64,000 nt of DNA from Talpa occidentalis (GCF_014898055.3 NW_023602073.1:84362678-84426677); one strand, 5' to 3'. Positions 45,778-57,593 are shown, counted from the stretch's first letter. Numbers and translations are program-made. Notes: generated by a model from the sequence alone, not told the origin.

Positions 45778-46145
45778 TGTTAGTTTGCTATGACTGTCAT
45801 AACAAAATACCGCAGACTGGGTGACTTAAATAGCAGAACTTAAGTCTATATTCTTTCAGTTCTATAGGTCTAGGATCAAGATGTGGACACACTTTGGTTT
45901 CCTCTGAAGCCTCTCTCCTTGGCTTGCAGAGGGTCTCCCCTTGCTATCTTGTCACACAGTGGTCTGTGTGTCCGTGTTTTAACATCCTCTTTTTATAAGG
46001 ACACCATTAGATGGGATTAGGATCTCTCTAGGGGCCTCCTTTTAACTTAATCACCTCTTTAAATGCCTTATTTCCAAATATAACCATTTTCTAAGGTACT
46101 AAGGTTAGAACCGCAACATCTAAATTTGGGTGGGGGAGGACCACT
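45778..46145 (-). mobile_element. MLT1-type MaLR LTR, antisense
   Basis: TTAGTTTGCTATGACTGTCATAACAAAATACCGCAGACTGGG, CAGTTCTATAGGTCTAGGATCAAG, CCTCTCTCCTTGGCTTGCAG, TTTTTATAAGGACACCATTAG, TTAATCACCTC and ATTTGGGTGGGGGAGG match antisense MLT1 from end to start. Confidence 0.82.
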
Positions 46146-46480
46146 GGATACACTTGGAAAACACTGAAGTGATGAAAGCAAACAATTTGGAGGAGAACTT
46201 CAGCATTTTGAATGATCCCCCCCCCAACCCGACCATGCATACATCTTATATCCTTGCCTGCACAGGTGTTGTGTTTTATTGATCATAAATCTCTTTACTT
46301 AAAAATTTTTGGCAACCTTATTAGCCTTATTATTAGCAGATAGGACAGACAGGCAGGCATCAGGAAGCTCAGGACAGCATCAGACTTTTTACCAGAGAGT
46401 AACTGCTAGCCAGAGAAGAACTTGTGGGGAAGTCAGTGTTCAGCACCCAGAAATCCTTTTTCAAAAGTAGTATCCATAGA

Positions 46481-46670
46481 GGGCATCCCTGGTAGCACAA
46501 GGGGTTAAGATGCAACCTATGAAGATACCCACTGCAGTACGAGTTCCATCCCTAGCCAAGGAGATACCCACATGGCACAGTAGACCTCTCCTGACTCACC
46601 CACTGCACCCCTCAGCAGTGCATTTCAGCCAGTCTGCCTGTTCTGTTCCCTATTCTGTCTCTGGTGAATC
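46481..46670 (+). mobile_element. tRNA-derived SINE, sense, 3' truncated
   Basis: Starts GGGCATCCCTGGTAGCACAAGG (older subfamily) and stops after CTGTCTCTGGTGAATC, lacking the last ~70 bp and the A-rich tail. Short CCATAGAG repeats flank it at 46474-46481 and 46671-46678. Confidence 0.85.
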
Positions 46671-46678
46671 CCATAGAG

Positions 46679-47288
46679 AACTTAAAGTGCCAGGCAGTAA
46701 AATAATTTTATCTACCTCCTATCTATCTAGATTATGGGAGTGGAATAAAAAAGGATTACTTACTTCATCACTGGAAAAGACTTCTTTTGAAGAAAAATTC
46801 AAGAGAATTTTTTTTCCATCACATAATAATTTCTTAACACTATAGAATTGAGAATAAGGAAATCCATAAGAAAAGGGAAACGAGAACAATATAAACAGTG
46901 CAATATAAACAATATAAACCTCATGCAGTTTTCTAAAAACAATCATAAGACCCTCAAAATTTTTATAAGTTGTACTGATCTGACTTGGGATGAAATATAT
47001 CAAAAGCCTTGGTCCCACCAAGATAACATTTTGTTTGCTTGTCTAATAACTATAAAACAGAAATGATGGCTCTATTAGAACAGATACCTATAAAATTTTT
47101 CAACTCTGTGGTTACCGTGACATTGGAAACATATGACATCAACAAAGAACTGCTAAATATTTGCATTAATTATTGGAGAGCTATGATAATACTACTGTAT
47201 CATATTGTATATGATACAAATGACACACAACTTTATGTGGACAATACAGGTTTTAGGAAGACCAAGACCTTGAGATAATAAAGAACAG

Positions 47289-47320
<32 letters not shown>

Positions 47321-48395
47321 GCTGTCCAAATAATAGGTAATCCTGCATCTTGAGAGTATTAGATAAAAGGACCTGCAATGTGAGTCCCCCTTGCTTAGTT
47401 CTCTGGCTTCAGGATCACTATCTTCACTAAACTTGCTTTCAACTCTGGGCATTCTGGAAATGTAGTTGTCTCAAGGGGCCAGGCTCTTTATTATCTTAAG
47501 ACCTTTCAGAATCCTCCTCTTCTGCACTGAAATATAATTCATCTCCCTCCCCCACCTCCACTGTCTGCAGTCTCCCCCTTCACCATAACTAAAGGTTAAA
47601 ATTCCATTGATAATCCTTCAGATACCAATATATAATCTCTTAGATTTTACAGTTTGGCTCCGTTATTGCTGCTTTGTGTTTACACCAGATAAAGTAGTTG
47701 GGGTTTTTTTAAGGCAGTTTATTTTAGAAATTATCATAAACACCAGAATTATTTTCAGGAACTGAAACACAGTTAAGAAAGAGATTTGCATTTCTCATCT
47801 CATGATCTCTGTGGCTTACATGCTTATTTGGTGACATACCAAGCACTGTTTATATTGTTCTCTCTTCCCTTTTCTTCCTCTCTCCACATTACTGCATTGC
47901 ATAAGATAAATGCCTAAAGCTAACTACATCCTAAAATGCATCCTTTCAAGAGCACCTACACTTTTCATAAACACTTGCTTTTCAATCTCTCCTACTCAGT
48001 CATAAGATGATTGAAGGGCCTCTTTCTTTGCACACTTATATATATAGTATCGCATCTCAGAGACACAGGAATAATTTTTTGAATAAGTAAATATACCACA
48101 ACTGTTTTTTTTTAAATAACTGAATTTTGTTATTATAGATATAAGAAAAAATAAATTTTAACACTGATCCCAGTTGTTGCTTTCAGAACAATCAAAAGGT
48201 TGTACTTACCCTATAGTTTTTGTGAGTTAATAGGACATGATTACATTAATCATTTGGGCCTAAATTGTTAAATCAATTGGGTGATACCCTTTTACTAACT
48301 CTTCCAATGAATTGGTGGACTTGACTAGTCATTTGGGCATTACAAACTGCTTTCACTGGAAGATGATTATCAGACAGTATATCACCCCTCTAACC
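46679..48395. other. Non-coding, with a (TA)n microsatellite
   Basis: A (TA)n run of about 27 bp lies at 47289-47315. Open frames at 46848-47278 have no recognisable domain. Nothing else is seen. Confidence 0.5.
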
Positions 48396-48399
48396 AATA

Positions 48400-49830
48400 A
48401 TATCAGACAAAAAAATGGGTTTTTTGCCCATGCATTTAATCATTGCCAGCTGCATAGACACAAGCATTGACATTGCACATCTTAAAAATAGCCTCCCCTA
48501 TCCCAGCGTGGCTCTCACTTGGGTGACAGCAGACCCTTTCAGAAAGACACAGGGGCTGTCTCTGCTTACACATTTTTCCTTCTGGCCTCCAACTGTCCAC
48601 TGCATCAGACTCCCCACCCTACTACTTCGTTGGAGTTATTTTCCTCAAAATTGGTGATCTCCTGGAAGTCAGGCGCTATCATTACCTCTCTGTCTTTTGC
48701 CTACTAAATTTCTAAATGATGATCAATACATTAATGTGTTTTGTTCTTGAAACAGTTTCTTCTGCTTTCTGCACCACCTGTACATTAAAAGGTCTTTTGT
48801 AGACTCCTTAACAGTCTTGAGTTTCTTTCTCATGAGTTTCTAATCATGGAAATATCCCAGGCCTCATTTTGTTTACTCTTTTTATCTGTACTGTATTCCT
48901 ATTAATTTTAGTACTGTGCATTTTAATTCTGTCTGCATACCAATGTATCCTGTCTGTGTGTGTATCTATCTACCTACCTATCTCTGGCCCTGACATAGCC
49001 TTTGTGGTCCTGACTCACATGTACACTTCCCATTTTACCTTCACATACTTATTCAGGAAACCCCTCAAACATCCAAAAGAACATAATTTCTACCACCCAC
49101 AACAAGTCCCTCCCACTTTGCAGTAAATAACATTAGCATTCAACTAGTGATCCTAACTAAATACCTAAAAGTTACCAATAAAGCAAGTACTCTCAGCTCC
49201 ACTTCAAAATATAATCCAAGCCCACCCTGTTATTTCTTACAAAAATCTAAGCCACAATTTATCTCTTCTTACATTGGAAAGTAGGTTTCCAGTAATTCTC
49301 TGTTTACATTTCTAATTCCTACCATTTATTCTCTACACAATAGCTGGAGTGATCCTTCAGAAATGTAAAGTAGATCATGAGCGTCTCCTGGGTCTTCCCT
49401 TCAAACTGTGAAAAATCTGGGCTGTTTTCCCGTAGGTCCTACCCCACAGCTCATTCACTCTCTTCCACTTTATCTTTTCTCCCTCTACCTTAATTCAGCC
49501 TTCCATAGGCTCCCGCCAAGCCACGGCAAGTAAATCACTCAGTGTCTTGTACTCATTCTTCTACCTGGATCATTTTCCCTTCAAATGTATGCATGTCTGG
49601 CTACTTTTATATACTCTCACAATTAGTCTTTCCTGCCCAGTAATCAAAAGTAACTTTCCCTCTGCTGAGACAGTCTTTTCTGCTTTATATTTTTTCATGA
49701 TACTTAAATCATTATTTAAGGTTACTGTGTTAATTTATGTTTTACTTGTATGTGCTCTCCTTATTGCTGGTGTAGCTCCACCACCTATAGCAATACCTAT
49801 TCGATTATATCTACTTGGAGACTAGTGGTG
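48400..49830 (+). repeat. Long L2 LINE tract, sense
   Basis: Ordered L2-like phrases: TCCTTCTGGCCTCCAACTGTCC (48590), GTAAAGTAGATCATGAGCGTC (49367), CAAACTGTGAAAAATCTGGGC (49402), GGTCCTACCCCACAGCTC (49434) and TTCTACCTGGATCATTTTCCC (49559), then CTTTCCTGCCC. Together they span the L2 3' region. It is decayed and may be more than one insertion. Confidence 0.6.
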
Positions 49831-50330
49831 TTTACAGAATGCATGAAAAAATCAATTGGGGTGGGGGAGATGTCTCCAAAAATAACATGTCTCTAAATAT
49901 GAAGAGAAAGAATTCTTATGTAAATATGACACATTTTGGAACATTCCATGAGAGTTTGTTCTTCCAGAGTATGGGTAAAATATTGCACCCAAATGTTATG
50001 GATCTTAGTTTATGTTATGGAGCTTAGTTTCTCATGTGTCTGTGGATATTGAATATTAAAATATGCTAGTTTTCTAATCCTTTTGTTCTTCAAAGAATAC
50101 TTGGGACAGACTTCAGATCACGGGTTTCAATTCATAATTTGATAGTAAACTTTATGACTTTATTATTTTTTCATCAATAGATATAAATAATTCAGAAGTG
50201 GTATTCTGACTAAACATGGTATTTTCTAATACTTAGTTATTTAATGCATTATATTAAAATATTATATGCATGGAACATGTATGCTATAATTACAGTATAT
50301 ATAGAGAGAGAAATACCGATTGTTTATGCA
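49831..50330. other. Non-coding, nothing recognised
   Basis: AT-rich, no feature. Confidence 0.45.
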
Positions 50331-50334
50331 TTTG

Positions 50335-50545
50335 TACATATATAGACTATTATGTGTTTTTATTTATTTTCATTTGTGGTAGCATTGGTTCACTGGCTGT
50401 GATTTGGGGAAATATGTTCACACCTCCTCAGATTTATTTACCACCCCACTCCCACCATCCATGCTCTCATTCCTTTGTTCTCACGCAGCCCTCCCCCTCC
50501 ATTAGCCTTAGTTCTGCAGTCAGATATCTAGGGATTATTTTGGTT
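50335..50545 (-). mobile_element. L1 3' UTR fragment, antisense
   Basis: TTTCATTTGTGGTAGCATTGGTTCACTGGCTG, then CCTCCCCCTCCATTAGCC and CAGTCAGATATCTAGGG, parallels the antisense L1 3' UTR at 17185. Confidence 0.6.
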
Positions 50546-50689
50546 TAATTTATGTGGTTTTTTTTAATGTTTTTCAAAAGAACTTGTAAGCCCATATGAC
50601 ACTGTATACATGAAAATATCTGCATTAGTACACTATTCTATTTGTAAAATGAATAAGATCAGACTTTGCATTTTGCTAAACCGTAGTAT

Positions 50690-50900
50690 AATGGAATGAT
50701 CACAAATAAGAGTCAGAAAACCAGGTTTCTAATCCGGTCAGCTGCTAGTGTGATGCTGAGCAAGTCATTGTCATCACTAGAATGTACGCATGAAGTTTGG
50801 GCAGCGTTTTTGTCTGTTGTGTTCATCGCTCTATCGATAGCATCTAGAAAATGCTAGACCCAGTGTAAGTGTTGAATTGGTATTTGTTGTATGAATTATA
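50690..50900 (+). repeat. MIR followed by L2 3' end
   Basis: 50690-50770 (GAGTCAGAAAACCAGGTTTCTAATCCGG, GAGCAAGTCATTG) is MIR-like. 50778-50898 (ACTAGAATGTACGCATGAAG, TTTTTGTCTGTTGTGTTCATCGC, TGCTAGACCCAGTG, GAATTGGTATTTGTTGTATGAAT) is the L2 end. Confidence 0.7.
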
Positions 50901-51246
50901 CTTCTTCAAATTTGTATTTTCCACAACGATAAAACAATGTTCCTTCTAAATCTTGATTTCAGATATTAGTTATTAATATTAATTATTATAATATTATGAA
51001 TTAAAATAAGACAACTTTGTAGTTGGAACTCTTCATTCAGCTTTTACTAGAGCCTTTTCAAAATTGTTTAGGCTCTTTACATTGAATACTTATTAACATG
51101 AATAAGACAACAGCTTAGAATAAAACAGGGTATCAGTCCATGTTTGCCATTTCAGAAGGACTAAAACAAAAACTTAAAATTAAAACTGTAAATTTCAAAT
51201 TGACGTCATCGAGTAGGTACAAAAAAACTTCAATGACAAAGCTCTC
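50901..51246. other. Non-coding, nothing recognised
   Basis: AT-rich, no feature. Confidence 0.45.
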
Positions 51247-51260
51247 AAATGATGTTTTTC

Positions 51261-51527
51261 TTTTTTTTTTTAAAGATTTATTTATTTATTTAGACAAACA
51301 CTGGGTACAGTCAGAAGCGTGGGAGGGTGAGAGAATTCACCAGAGCCAGAGCGGAGAACAGAACAGGCAGACCGACGAAATACACTGCTGAGGGGAGCAG
51401 CAGGCGGCAGAAGAGTTCTGCGCGCCATGTGGAACCCTCACCGGCAGTCGGGGATCGAACCTGCGCTACAGAGGCTGCGGACAGCTTCACAACCCAGCGC
51501 TCAACCGCTGTGCCACCAGGGAGGCCC
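51261..51527 (-). mobile_element. tRNA-derived SINE, antisense
   Basis: Complete copy: TTTAAAGATTTATTTATTTATTTAGAC tail, and CCACCAGGGAGGCCC head. A perfect 14-bp target-site duplication, AAATGATGTTTTTC, lies at 51247-51260 and 51528-51541. Confidence 0.93.
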
Positions 51528-51541
51528 AAATGATGTTTTTC

Positions 51542-52035
51542 AAAATGGGGTTGCCTTTATACTTTGGAAACTACTAAGATTCAAAACTTCTGTAAAAATT
51601 CAGGGACATTGTGTATATCTTATGTATACCCCTTTTAAAAACTATTAACTTTTAATTTTTTTTTAATTTTCACTCAATGAACAAATATGTAATGAATGAC
51701 AACCATGGGAAGCTTGTTAAGAAATGCGAGAGAAATAGGTCTTAGCAGCCCGTGGTTCACCATCACCTGGACTTCCAGGCGTGCGATCTGCTGTCTTAGC
51801 ATTGAGAAGAGTGGACAGGAATCCTGAGCACCTGAGTGCTACTGACAAGTCATGGGCCCCTCCTGACTGCCATTAGTCACACCTTTTTCACCACAATCAC
51901 CAGGACCAGGACCACAATTCCATCGTGGGTGTTATTTCCCTGTTCCTTCATGACTTGTGTCCTTACTTCATGATGCTATTGAATGAGACGCTGACTTATT
52001 TTTAAAAACATTGTCGCTCTATCCCTGTCACTCTC
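51542..52035. other. Non-coding, possible old repeat
   Basis: 51690-51800 (GAAGCTTGTTAAGAAATGCG, CACCATCACCTGGAC) has old-transposon flavour, but I cannot assign it. Confidence 0.35.
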
Positions 52036-52109
52036 TAACCCCCTTATCCTGTCTAACTTTTTTCCATAGACTTATTACCAACAGATTTTATATTTATTGG
52101 TTTATTCAC

Positions 52110-52238
52110 TGTCTTTCTTGTATATACATATACTAAAATATAAGCTTTGTAATAGTAGGAAGTGTGTCATTCATCAGTGCATCCCCCACACTGAGAACAG
52201 TGTTGACACACAGTAGGTGCTCAGTAAATATTTGTTGC
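52110..52238 (+). repeat. L2 LINE 3' end
   Basis: TATAAGCTTTGTAATAGTAGG, then CATCAGTGCATCCCCCACACTGAGAACAGTG and ACACAGTAGGTGCTCAGTAAATATTTGTTGCATG, is the L2 terminus, passing straight into the tetranucleotide repeat. Confidence 0.75.
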
Positions 52239-52290
52239 ATGGATGGATGGATGGATGGATGGATGGATGGATGGATGGATGGATGGATGA
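52239..52290 (+). repeat. (ATGG)n microsatellite
   Basis: About thirteen perfect ATGG units, grown from the L2 terminal repeat (…TTGTTGCATGG). Confidence 0.95.
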
Positions 52291-52779
52291 AAAACTTGAA
52301 AAAGTATTCTAACTTGAACCTCTTTAATGCTGCTACTCTTAACTCTTTCTCCTCTAGTTTACAGCATCACCTCTTCATTTAAGTTTAAAGTTTGCTCTCA
52401 TTTTTCTAGCTACTATCTTCATTATTTTTAACAAGAATTTGATATTCCATCCTGGCTTTATTGCCTCATGTTGCATTGGGTAAATGTTTGTCAGAATAAA
52501 CTTGGCTCAATATACTCTGGTAATAGACTCTCGGGCTCTGCCCCTACCCTTCCAATGGAACCTGGTCAGTATTATATGCAAGAATGAAATGATGCTCTAC
52601 CATGGTGACTTCATAAAGAAACTACATCTAAGAAGGAGGTACGATATATAATAAATAAATAACAAAACAGAACTAAATAACACTCAGAATGGTCCTAAAT
52701 GAAGTCCCTGCCCTCAGTGAGTGTACATATTCCACAATGAGAAGTCAAGTGAGCAAGACAGGGACCAACAAGTGGAAAA

Positions 52780-52983
52780 ATTGAGAATCTTTAAGCCTTA
52801 GGTGGGAAAATGGGTATCTCCATATGAAAGTTGGTAGCACTGTAAATTGCTACAATATTTCTAAGACAACCTAGAGATAGCTATTAATATTAAATGAATT
52901 CCTACACTTTATCCAGCATTTTAACTTCTAGAAAGTTATCCTATAAAAACTCTCCTGTCACAACTGGAAAGATACCAAATATT
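52780..52983 (+). mobile_element. Old L1 ORF2-derived fragment, left part
   Basis: GTTGGTAGCACTGTAAATTGCTACAATATTTC, TTCCTACACTTTATCCAGC and TTAACTTCTAGAAAGTTATCC are the old L1 phrases (ggagtgtaaattggtacaacc, atctagcaattctac). It is split by the following SINE. Confidence 0.6.
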
Positions 52984-53235
52984 CTTTTTTTAAAAAAATA
53001 TTTATTTATGAATAAATAAAGAGATGTAGGAGGTGAGAGGATTCACCAGAGACAGAGTGGGGAACAGAACAGGCAGATAGACCAAAGTACACTGCTAAGG
53101 GGAGCATCGGGCAAGTCAAGAGAGGTCTGCTGCTGCTTGTGGGCATCTCCCTGGCCAGGGATCGAACTCACGCCGCAGAGGGTGCAGACAGCTTCACAGC
53201 GCTGCACTCAACCCCTTGAGCCACCAAGGAAGCAC
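52984..53235 (-). mobile_element. tRNA-derived SINE, antisense, inside an old L1
   Basis: TTTTTTTAAAAAAATATTTATTTATG tail, body, and GCCACCAAGGAAGC at the head. An imperfect target-site duplication, ATACCAAATATTC against ATACCATATATTC, flanks it. Diverged, so an older insertion. Confidence 0.85.
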
Positions 53236-53400
53236 CATATACCATATATTCATCAATAAGACATTTAATTATGTTACTACATAACCATGCAATGTAACAG
53301 TGTTCTCATTACAAAGAAAGTAGCTGTGTTTGTATTATGTAACATTAAATGGTGTGAGAAAATTGCACCTTCCTATGCATGGTGCAATCCCATTATCAAG
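53236..53400 (+). mobile_element. Old L1 fragment, right part
   Basis: TTCATCAATAAGACATTTAATTATG, then GGTGTGAGAAAATTGC, resembles the continuation of the L1 interrupted at 52983. Confidence 0.45.
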
Positions 53401-53419
53401 TTTATAACACCACTGTAGA

Positions 53420-53880
53420 TATTAGGGATAACCAAGTGGAAAATTTACAACATTCCTCTCCTTGTGTAAATTAAACTCTAACTGGAAAAACAACTGAAGT
53501 CTAATGGCATGTGGACCAGTGCTATGAGGCAAAATACTGCATAGCAAGGAGCTAAAGAGTAATAAGGACTAGAGAAAATGAGGTATTAACTTTAAAGCAG
53601 AGACCTGAATAAAGTGAGGGAGTGAGACAAGAAAATCAGAAGGGACAGAGAGTAAGAAGAAAGGCCTTAAGCATCATACTTAGTGTTCAAAAAATACAAG
53701 GAGGCCTTTCCCTTGCAAGTGTGACTGGAGAGCAGTGATCATGTGAGACGGGGTGAAGGATGAGATCATGATATTTTATGGGCCATGATGACAATTTTGG
53801 CTTTTCTTATAACTTTAATAATAAAGCTCAAAGATCTTGAGCAAAGGAGTAACATTCAGATTTCTTTATTTTTAAAGAAT
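53420..53880 (-). repeat. L2 LINE fragment, antisense
   Basis: CAGTGCTATGAGGCAAAATAC, AAGCAGAGACCTGAATAAAGTGAGGG, AGAAGAAAGGCCTTAAGC and TTGAGCAAAGGAGTAACATTCAG follow antisense L2 (gagacctgaaggatgag, ggagtgacatgatc). Confidence 0.6.
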
Positions 53881-55078
53881 TCCCCATAGCTCTTAGGTAG
53901 AGAACATTCAACTTTGAGTCTATATAGCACAATGAGTTATATCTTTCATTAGACAATTTGCAAAAGGGTTGCAGTGACCAAAAATGACAGGGACCAAGTG
54001 TTGTCTTCCATATGATTTATCTAGGAGTGTTTTGGGGCACTTGATTCGCAGAAGTTTAATGGGGATTGAAAAAATATATATATTTCATGCACGTGTCGTA
54101 TAGAAATAGACATGTAATGTATGTATGTAGTTATGTGCGTAGGTCATTGCTCATGTATTATGAATGGGTTTTAAAGTGATACAGTATGAAAAATAGAAAA
54201 CCAAAAATGCAAACAGAATATGTAGGTATAAAAAGCATGGCAGACATTAAAAGTTTTAATGGCTTGTCTAATCTCTGAGACTGCTCAGTCTTGCAATCAA
54301 ACAAATATTTTAGAATTTTGTCTCTCTACTATGACTAGAATGTTGGTTTGTGATGTCATAGGGGCTCGTGAAAATTGATCTTAAGAGTTTACCAAGAAAA
54401 AAAAAAGTTTACCAAGAAAATGATCAGGGTGTATAAGTCACAGTGCAAATCCAGACACCCCAAGATTGCCACTCAGAAGTCATGCAGCTGAGCCAAAAGG
54501 CCATGAGACAGTGATAAAAATTTGAAATTAAGATAATACCTGTTCTACCTACATGGGTAACCTATATGACATATCAAATGACATCATGAGTATTAAAGTG
54601 TTGCAAAAATCCTTGAATGAAGTATTACTGTTTCTCTTTATGAAGATTGCTGATCCATGGCAGTAGCAAAACTGTGCTATTTTTCATTCTTGGTTCCCAG
54701 TGCATCCTCTCCTTTAAAGAATATGATCCATCTTTCTAGGTCTGTCCATGCACGTTTGGAGAATTACAATTTAAGAGAAACCTATGAGACGGTTTATCTT
54801 TCCACATGATGTTTTTTCCAACGAAGTTGACAATGTCAGCAGCAGTAATAAGAGTTCATTTTGGTTCCCTGCGAACTATGACAGGGCCCACCTTCCACAG
54901 CTGCCGTGGGCTAAAGCACACAATCAGCAAAAAGATTTAAGAGATTATTCACACAGATACTCTTCCTGGTTAAAATTTTAATTATGTGCTTATTAACCAT
55001 TGTATTTGCAGAGTCAATCAGTAATTGGGGAGACTGTCTAAATATAACTTAGTAGTTCTTTTAACTCTCTCCTATCAG
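53881..55078. other. Intron upstream of the RIMS1 exon at 55079
   Basis: No coding region is recognised. A short direct duplication of GTTTACCAAGAAAA is at about 54388-54420. The stretch 54780-54985 is less AT-rich and open for 65 codons but has no RIM resemblance. The polypyrimidine tract for the next acceptor is TTCTTTTAACTCTCTCCTATCAG at 55056-55078. Confidence 0.5.
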
Positions 55079-55217
55079 AGTCGGGCCATAAGAAGTTAAA
55101 AAGTACCATACAGAGAAGCACAGAAACAGGAATGGCAGCTGAAATGAGGAAGATGGTCAGGCAACCGAGTCGGGAATCTACTGACGGCAGCATCAACAGC
55201 TACAGCTCTGAGGGAAA
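55079..55217 (+). CDS. RIMS1: RIMS1 coding exon: conserved pre-C2B linker, first part
   Basis: The exon encodes (x)AG-SGHKKLKSTIQRSTETG, then MAAEMRKMVRQ and PSRESTDGSINSYSSEG, the linker that all RIMs share just before the C2B domain. It enters after one base of the previous codon and leaves after two bases (AA of Asn). The MAAEMRKM wording is that of RIM1; RIM2 as I remember it reads differently here, so I call RIMS1. RIM1 is the presynaptic scaffold that links Rab3, Munc13, RIM-BP, ELKS, liprin-alpha and voltage-gated Ca2+ channels at the active zone. The acceptor is ambiguous: CAG ends at 55078 and a second AG at 55080, shifting the start by two bases. The donor is AA|GTAAGT at 55218. The upstream exon it normally joins lies outside the window unless the exon at 33242 is used. 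Confidence 0.96.
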
Positions 55218-56600
55218 GTAAGTGGTGTCTGCACACCTGTGTAGCTTTCGAGGCAGGGACCTCTGGTCATTAGTGAAAAGCTAAGCCATTTGTGTTATGC
55301 AGCTGCTTTATATAATCCGTTTTATTTATTCAATCCATGTTAACACAGCCTGAGCTCTTATGATAAGCACGTGGTGAGCTCAGACCTTTCAAAGGGATGA
55401 AGAAATGCGGGGATAACATGCCTAAACTTTTTCCATCATCTGGAAAAGCTCAGAATTGTCCTTTGTTGGAAATTTAGTGTAGATATGCCACAATTAATGG
55501 ATTCTTTCAAAAGGAAAACTCATAGTCTGATCTTGTCACAAAAATCTCAGTTCAAATTTAGAAATGAGCAACTATAATAATTTCCATTTTCTTCCTGTTC
55601 ACCAATGTATTCTGAACTCTAAGTTGTTAAAAGGCTAACAATCTCATAGTAGCAACTTAAATACTCTTGCTTTCAAAACAAACTCATTTTTACCTCAGGA
55701 AATTAATTTTGGGGAAAAAAAATCACTATTTGTTTTGTTTTCTTGTTTTGTTTTGTTTTTTACCATTTTGTATAGATCTTGCACAGCACCTGTATTTTTC
55801 TGTGCTTGAGAATTTCCCTGGTAAAACTAAAATTTTAATGAGGTGATATATCTTGCAAATAAGTGATCATTAATCTGTAGTGAGTTACTTGAGGATTTAC
55901 CATGAACAATTTTTTCATAATTATTTGATTACTCCCACTCAGATCTTACATTTACCAATCTAATATTGATAATTTCTTTTATTAGCATTTTCATATTTTG
56001 TTCAGAAATGATACAAAATTATACCATGTGAATGTTCATAAGCCTTCACATTCCTGAGGCTACTGTGTCCATTTATTTGATCAAATTATTGCTATGCATT
56101 GCTCCCAGCAAAATACAGATGAGAACAAAAATCAGCAGTCATGAAAGTTATGAAGATAAACTTGCTGACAAAATACCAGGATATAATGAAGTATTATAAA
56201 TTAGTGTGCAAATAGAACATTGGAGACATTATTCTCCAATATGGAAACTAACAAATCAAATAATGTTTGTCTCCACTGTGGATAAGCCATTTAACTTCTC
56301 ACAGATTTATTTTCATAGTCTCTGTATGGGATAAAAACATGTACCCTAAATCCCTTGGTTGTAAAGAAAAAATATGTATGAAAGAACATTGAAAGTAACA
56401 GAAAATTGACTTAAAAGGTGCAAAGAGTACACAAACTACATAACATAACAAACATGACTGTTGGTACCCAGGATACACAAACAAGGCACAGGAGCACAGA
56501 CACTGCTCTGATGAAGCTGCTGGCTTAGGAATTTCAGGTAGGAAAAGACCTGTTAACCTATTCATTTCCATTTGAACTAACTAAAATCTCAAATAAAATA

Positions 56601-56705
56601 ATAATTTAATTCATTCAAAAATGACTAAATTAAACATTTTGATTTATAAATGGAAAAGTTAGGTTATTATATTTATTCAGGATATTAGTGACCATTTTTT
56701 TAAAA
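56601..56705 (+). repeat. Tandem duplication, first copy (period 105 bp)
   Basis: The unit runs from ATAATTTAATTCATTCAAAAATGAC through TTAAACATTTTGATTTATAAATGG and AAAAGTTAGGTTATTAT to TATTAGTGACCATTTTTTT. The same unit restarts at 56706. Confidence 0.85.
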
Positions 56706-57070
56706 ATAATTTAATTCACTCAAAAATTACTAAATTGGGCCTCCCCGGTGGCGCAGCGGTTGAGCGCTGGGTTGCGAAGCGGCCCACAGCCTCTGCAGCA
56801 CCGGTTCAATCCCCAGCCACTGGGTGAGGGTCCCACATGGCTCACAGACCTCTCCTGCCGCCCGCTGCTCCTCTCAGCAGTGTATTTCGTCAGTCTGTCT
56901 GTTCTGTTTCTGGCTCTGGTGAATTCTCTCACCCTCCCGTGCTTCTCACTGTACCCAGTGCTTGTATAAATAAATAAGTTAATTTTAAAAATGACAAAAT
57001 TAAACATTTTCATTTATAAATGGAAAAGTTAGGTTATTTATTCAGTATATTAGTGACCATTTTTTTTAAA
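56706..57070 (+). repeat. Tandem duplication, second copy, split by a SINE
   Basis: 56706-56736 repeats the start of the unit (ATAATTTAATTCACTCAAAAATTAC). After the SINE, 56991-57070 gives the rest (AAACATTTTCATTTATAAATGG, AAAAGTTAGGTTATTTATTC, TATTAGTGACCATTTTTTT). The SINE therefore landed in copy two after the duplication. Confidence 0.85.
56737..56986 (+). mobile_element. tRNA-derived SINE, sense, inside a tandem duplication
   Basis: GGGCCTCCCCGGTGGCGCAG head; tail TATAAATAAATAAGTTAATTTT. The target-site duplication is CAAAAATTACTAAATT (56721-56736) against AAAAATGACAAAATT (56987-57001), imperfect because the two copies have diverged. It is oriented with RIMS1. Confidence 0.92.
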
Positions 57071-57593
57071 TTTAGCATAAATGCTTCTTTATGTTCAGGG
57101 ACAATTATTTATGTAAAGTTCATTATATAAAAACTTGCATCTTATATTTTGTATGTCAGTGATATGATATATTAATTAGGGGTTATACTTGAAAGAATCC
57201 AGAAAACTTAGTATATTAAAAAGTGTAACTAAGCCTTCCGGAATAGACAGATCATAGAGTGTTAAAGATCATAGATGCCTTGATGGTGGGTGTTTTGTGG
57301 TAACATACTTCTGAAGTGGTGTTAACCTATAGTTCTGAGTCATATATAGTGTTGGAATCCAATTTAAAAGTTATGGGAGGATATGGGGGGTATAATTTCC
57401 ACTGGGAAAAAAAAGTTCAGACCTTTCCCCAATCAGTGCTTTGGATCATATGCTTTGTACAGAGGCAATGCAAAGAATAAGGAAACCAATTATCTAAGCA
57501 TTGGTTATGGTTCATGAGCAAAACAATCAGATGAAAATTAGTGAAAAGAATATTAGGAGATCTAATGTTCTGATTTGGCCCTTTTGCTAACAG

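Larger units (their letters stand above)
55218..57593. other. RIMS1: RIMS1 intron
   Basis: Begins GTAAGT and ends GCTAACAG. It carries a (TTTTG)n run at about 55732-55760 and a 105-bp tandem duplication split by a SINE (56601-57070). No other exon is recognised. Confidence 0.8.

Noticed and set aside
52239..52290. CRISPR-like or coding WMDG repeat
   Set aside because: It is a pure ATGG microsatellite at the end of an L2 element.
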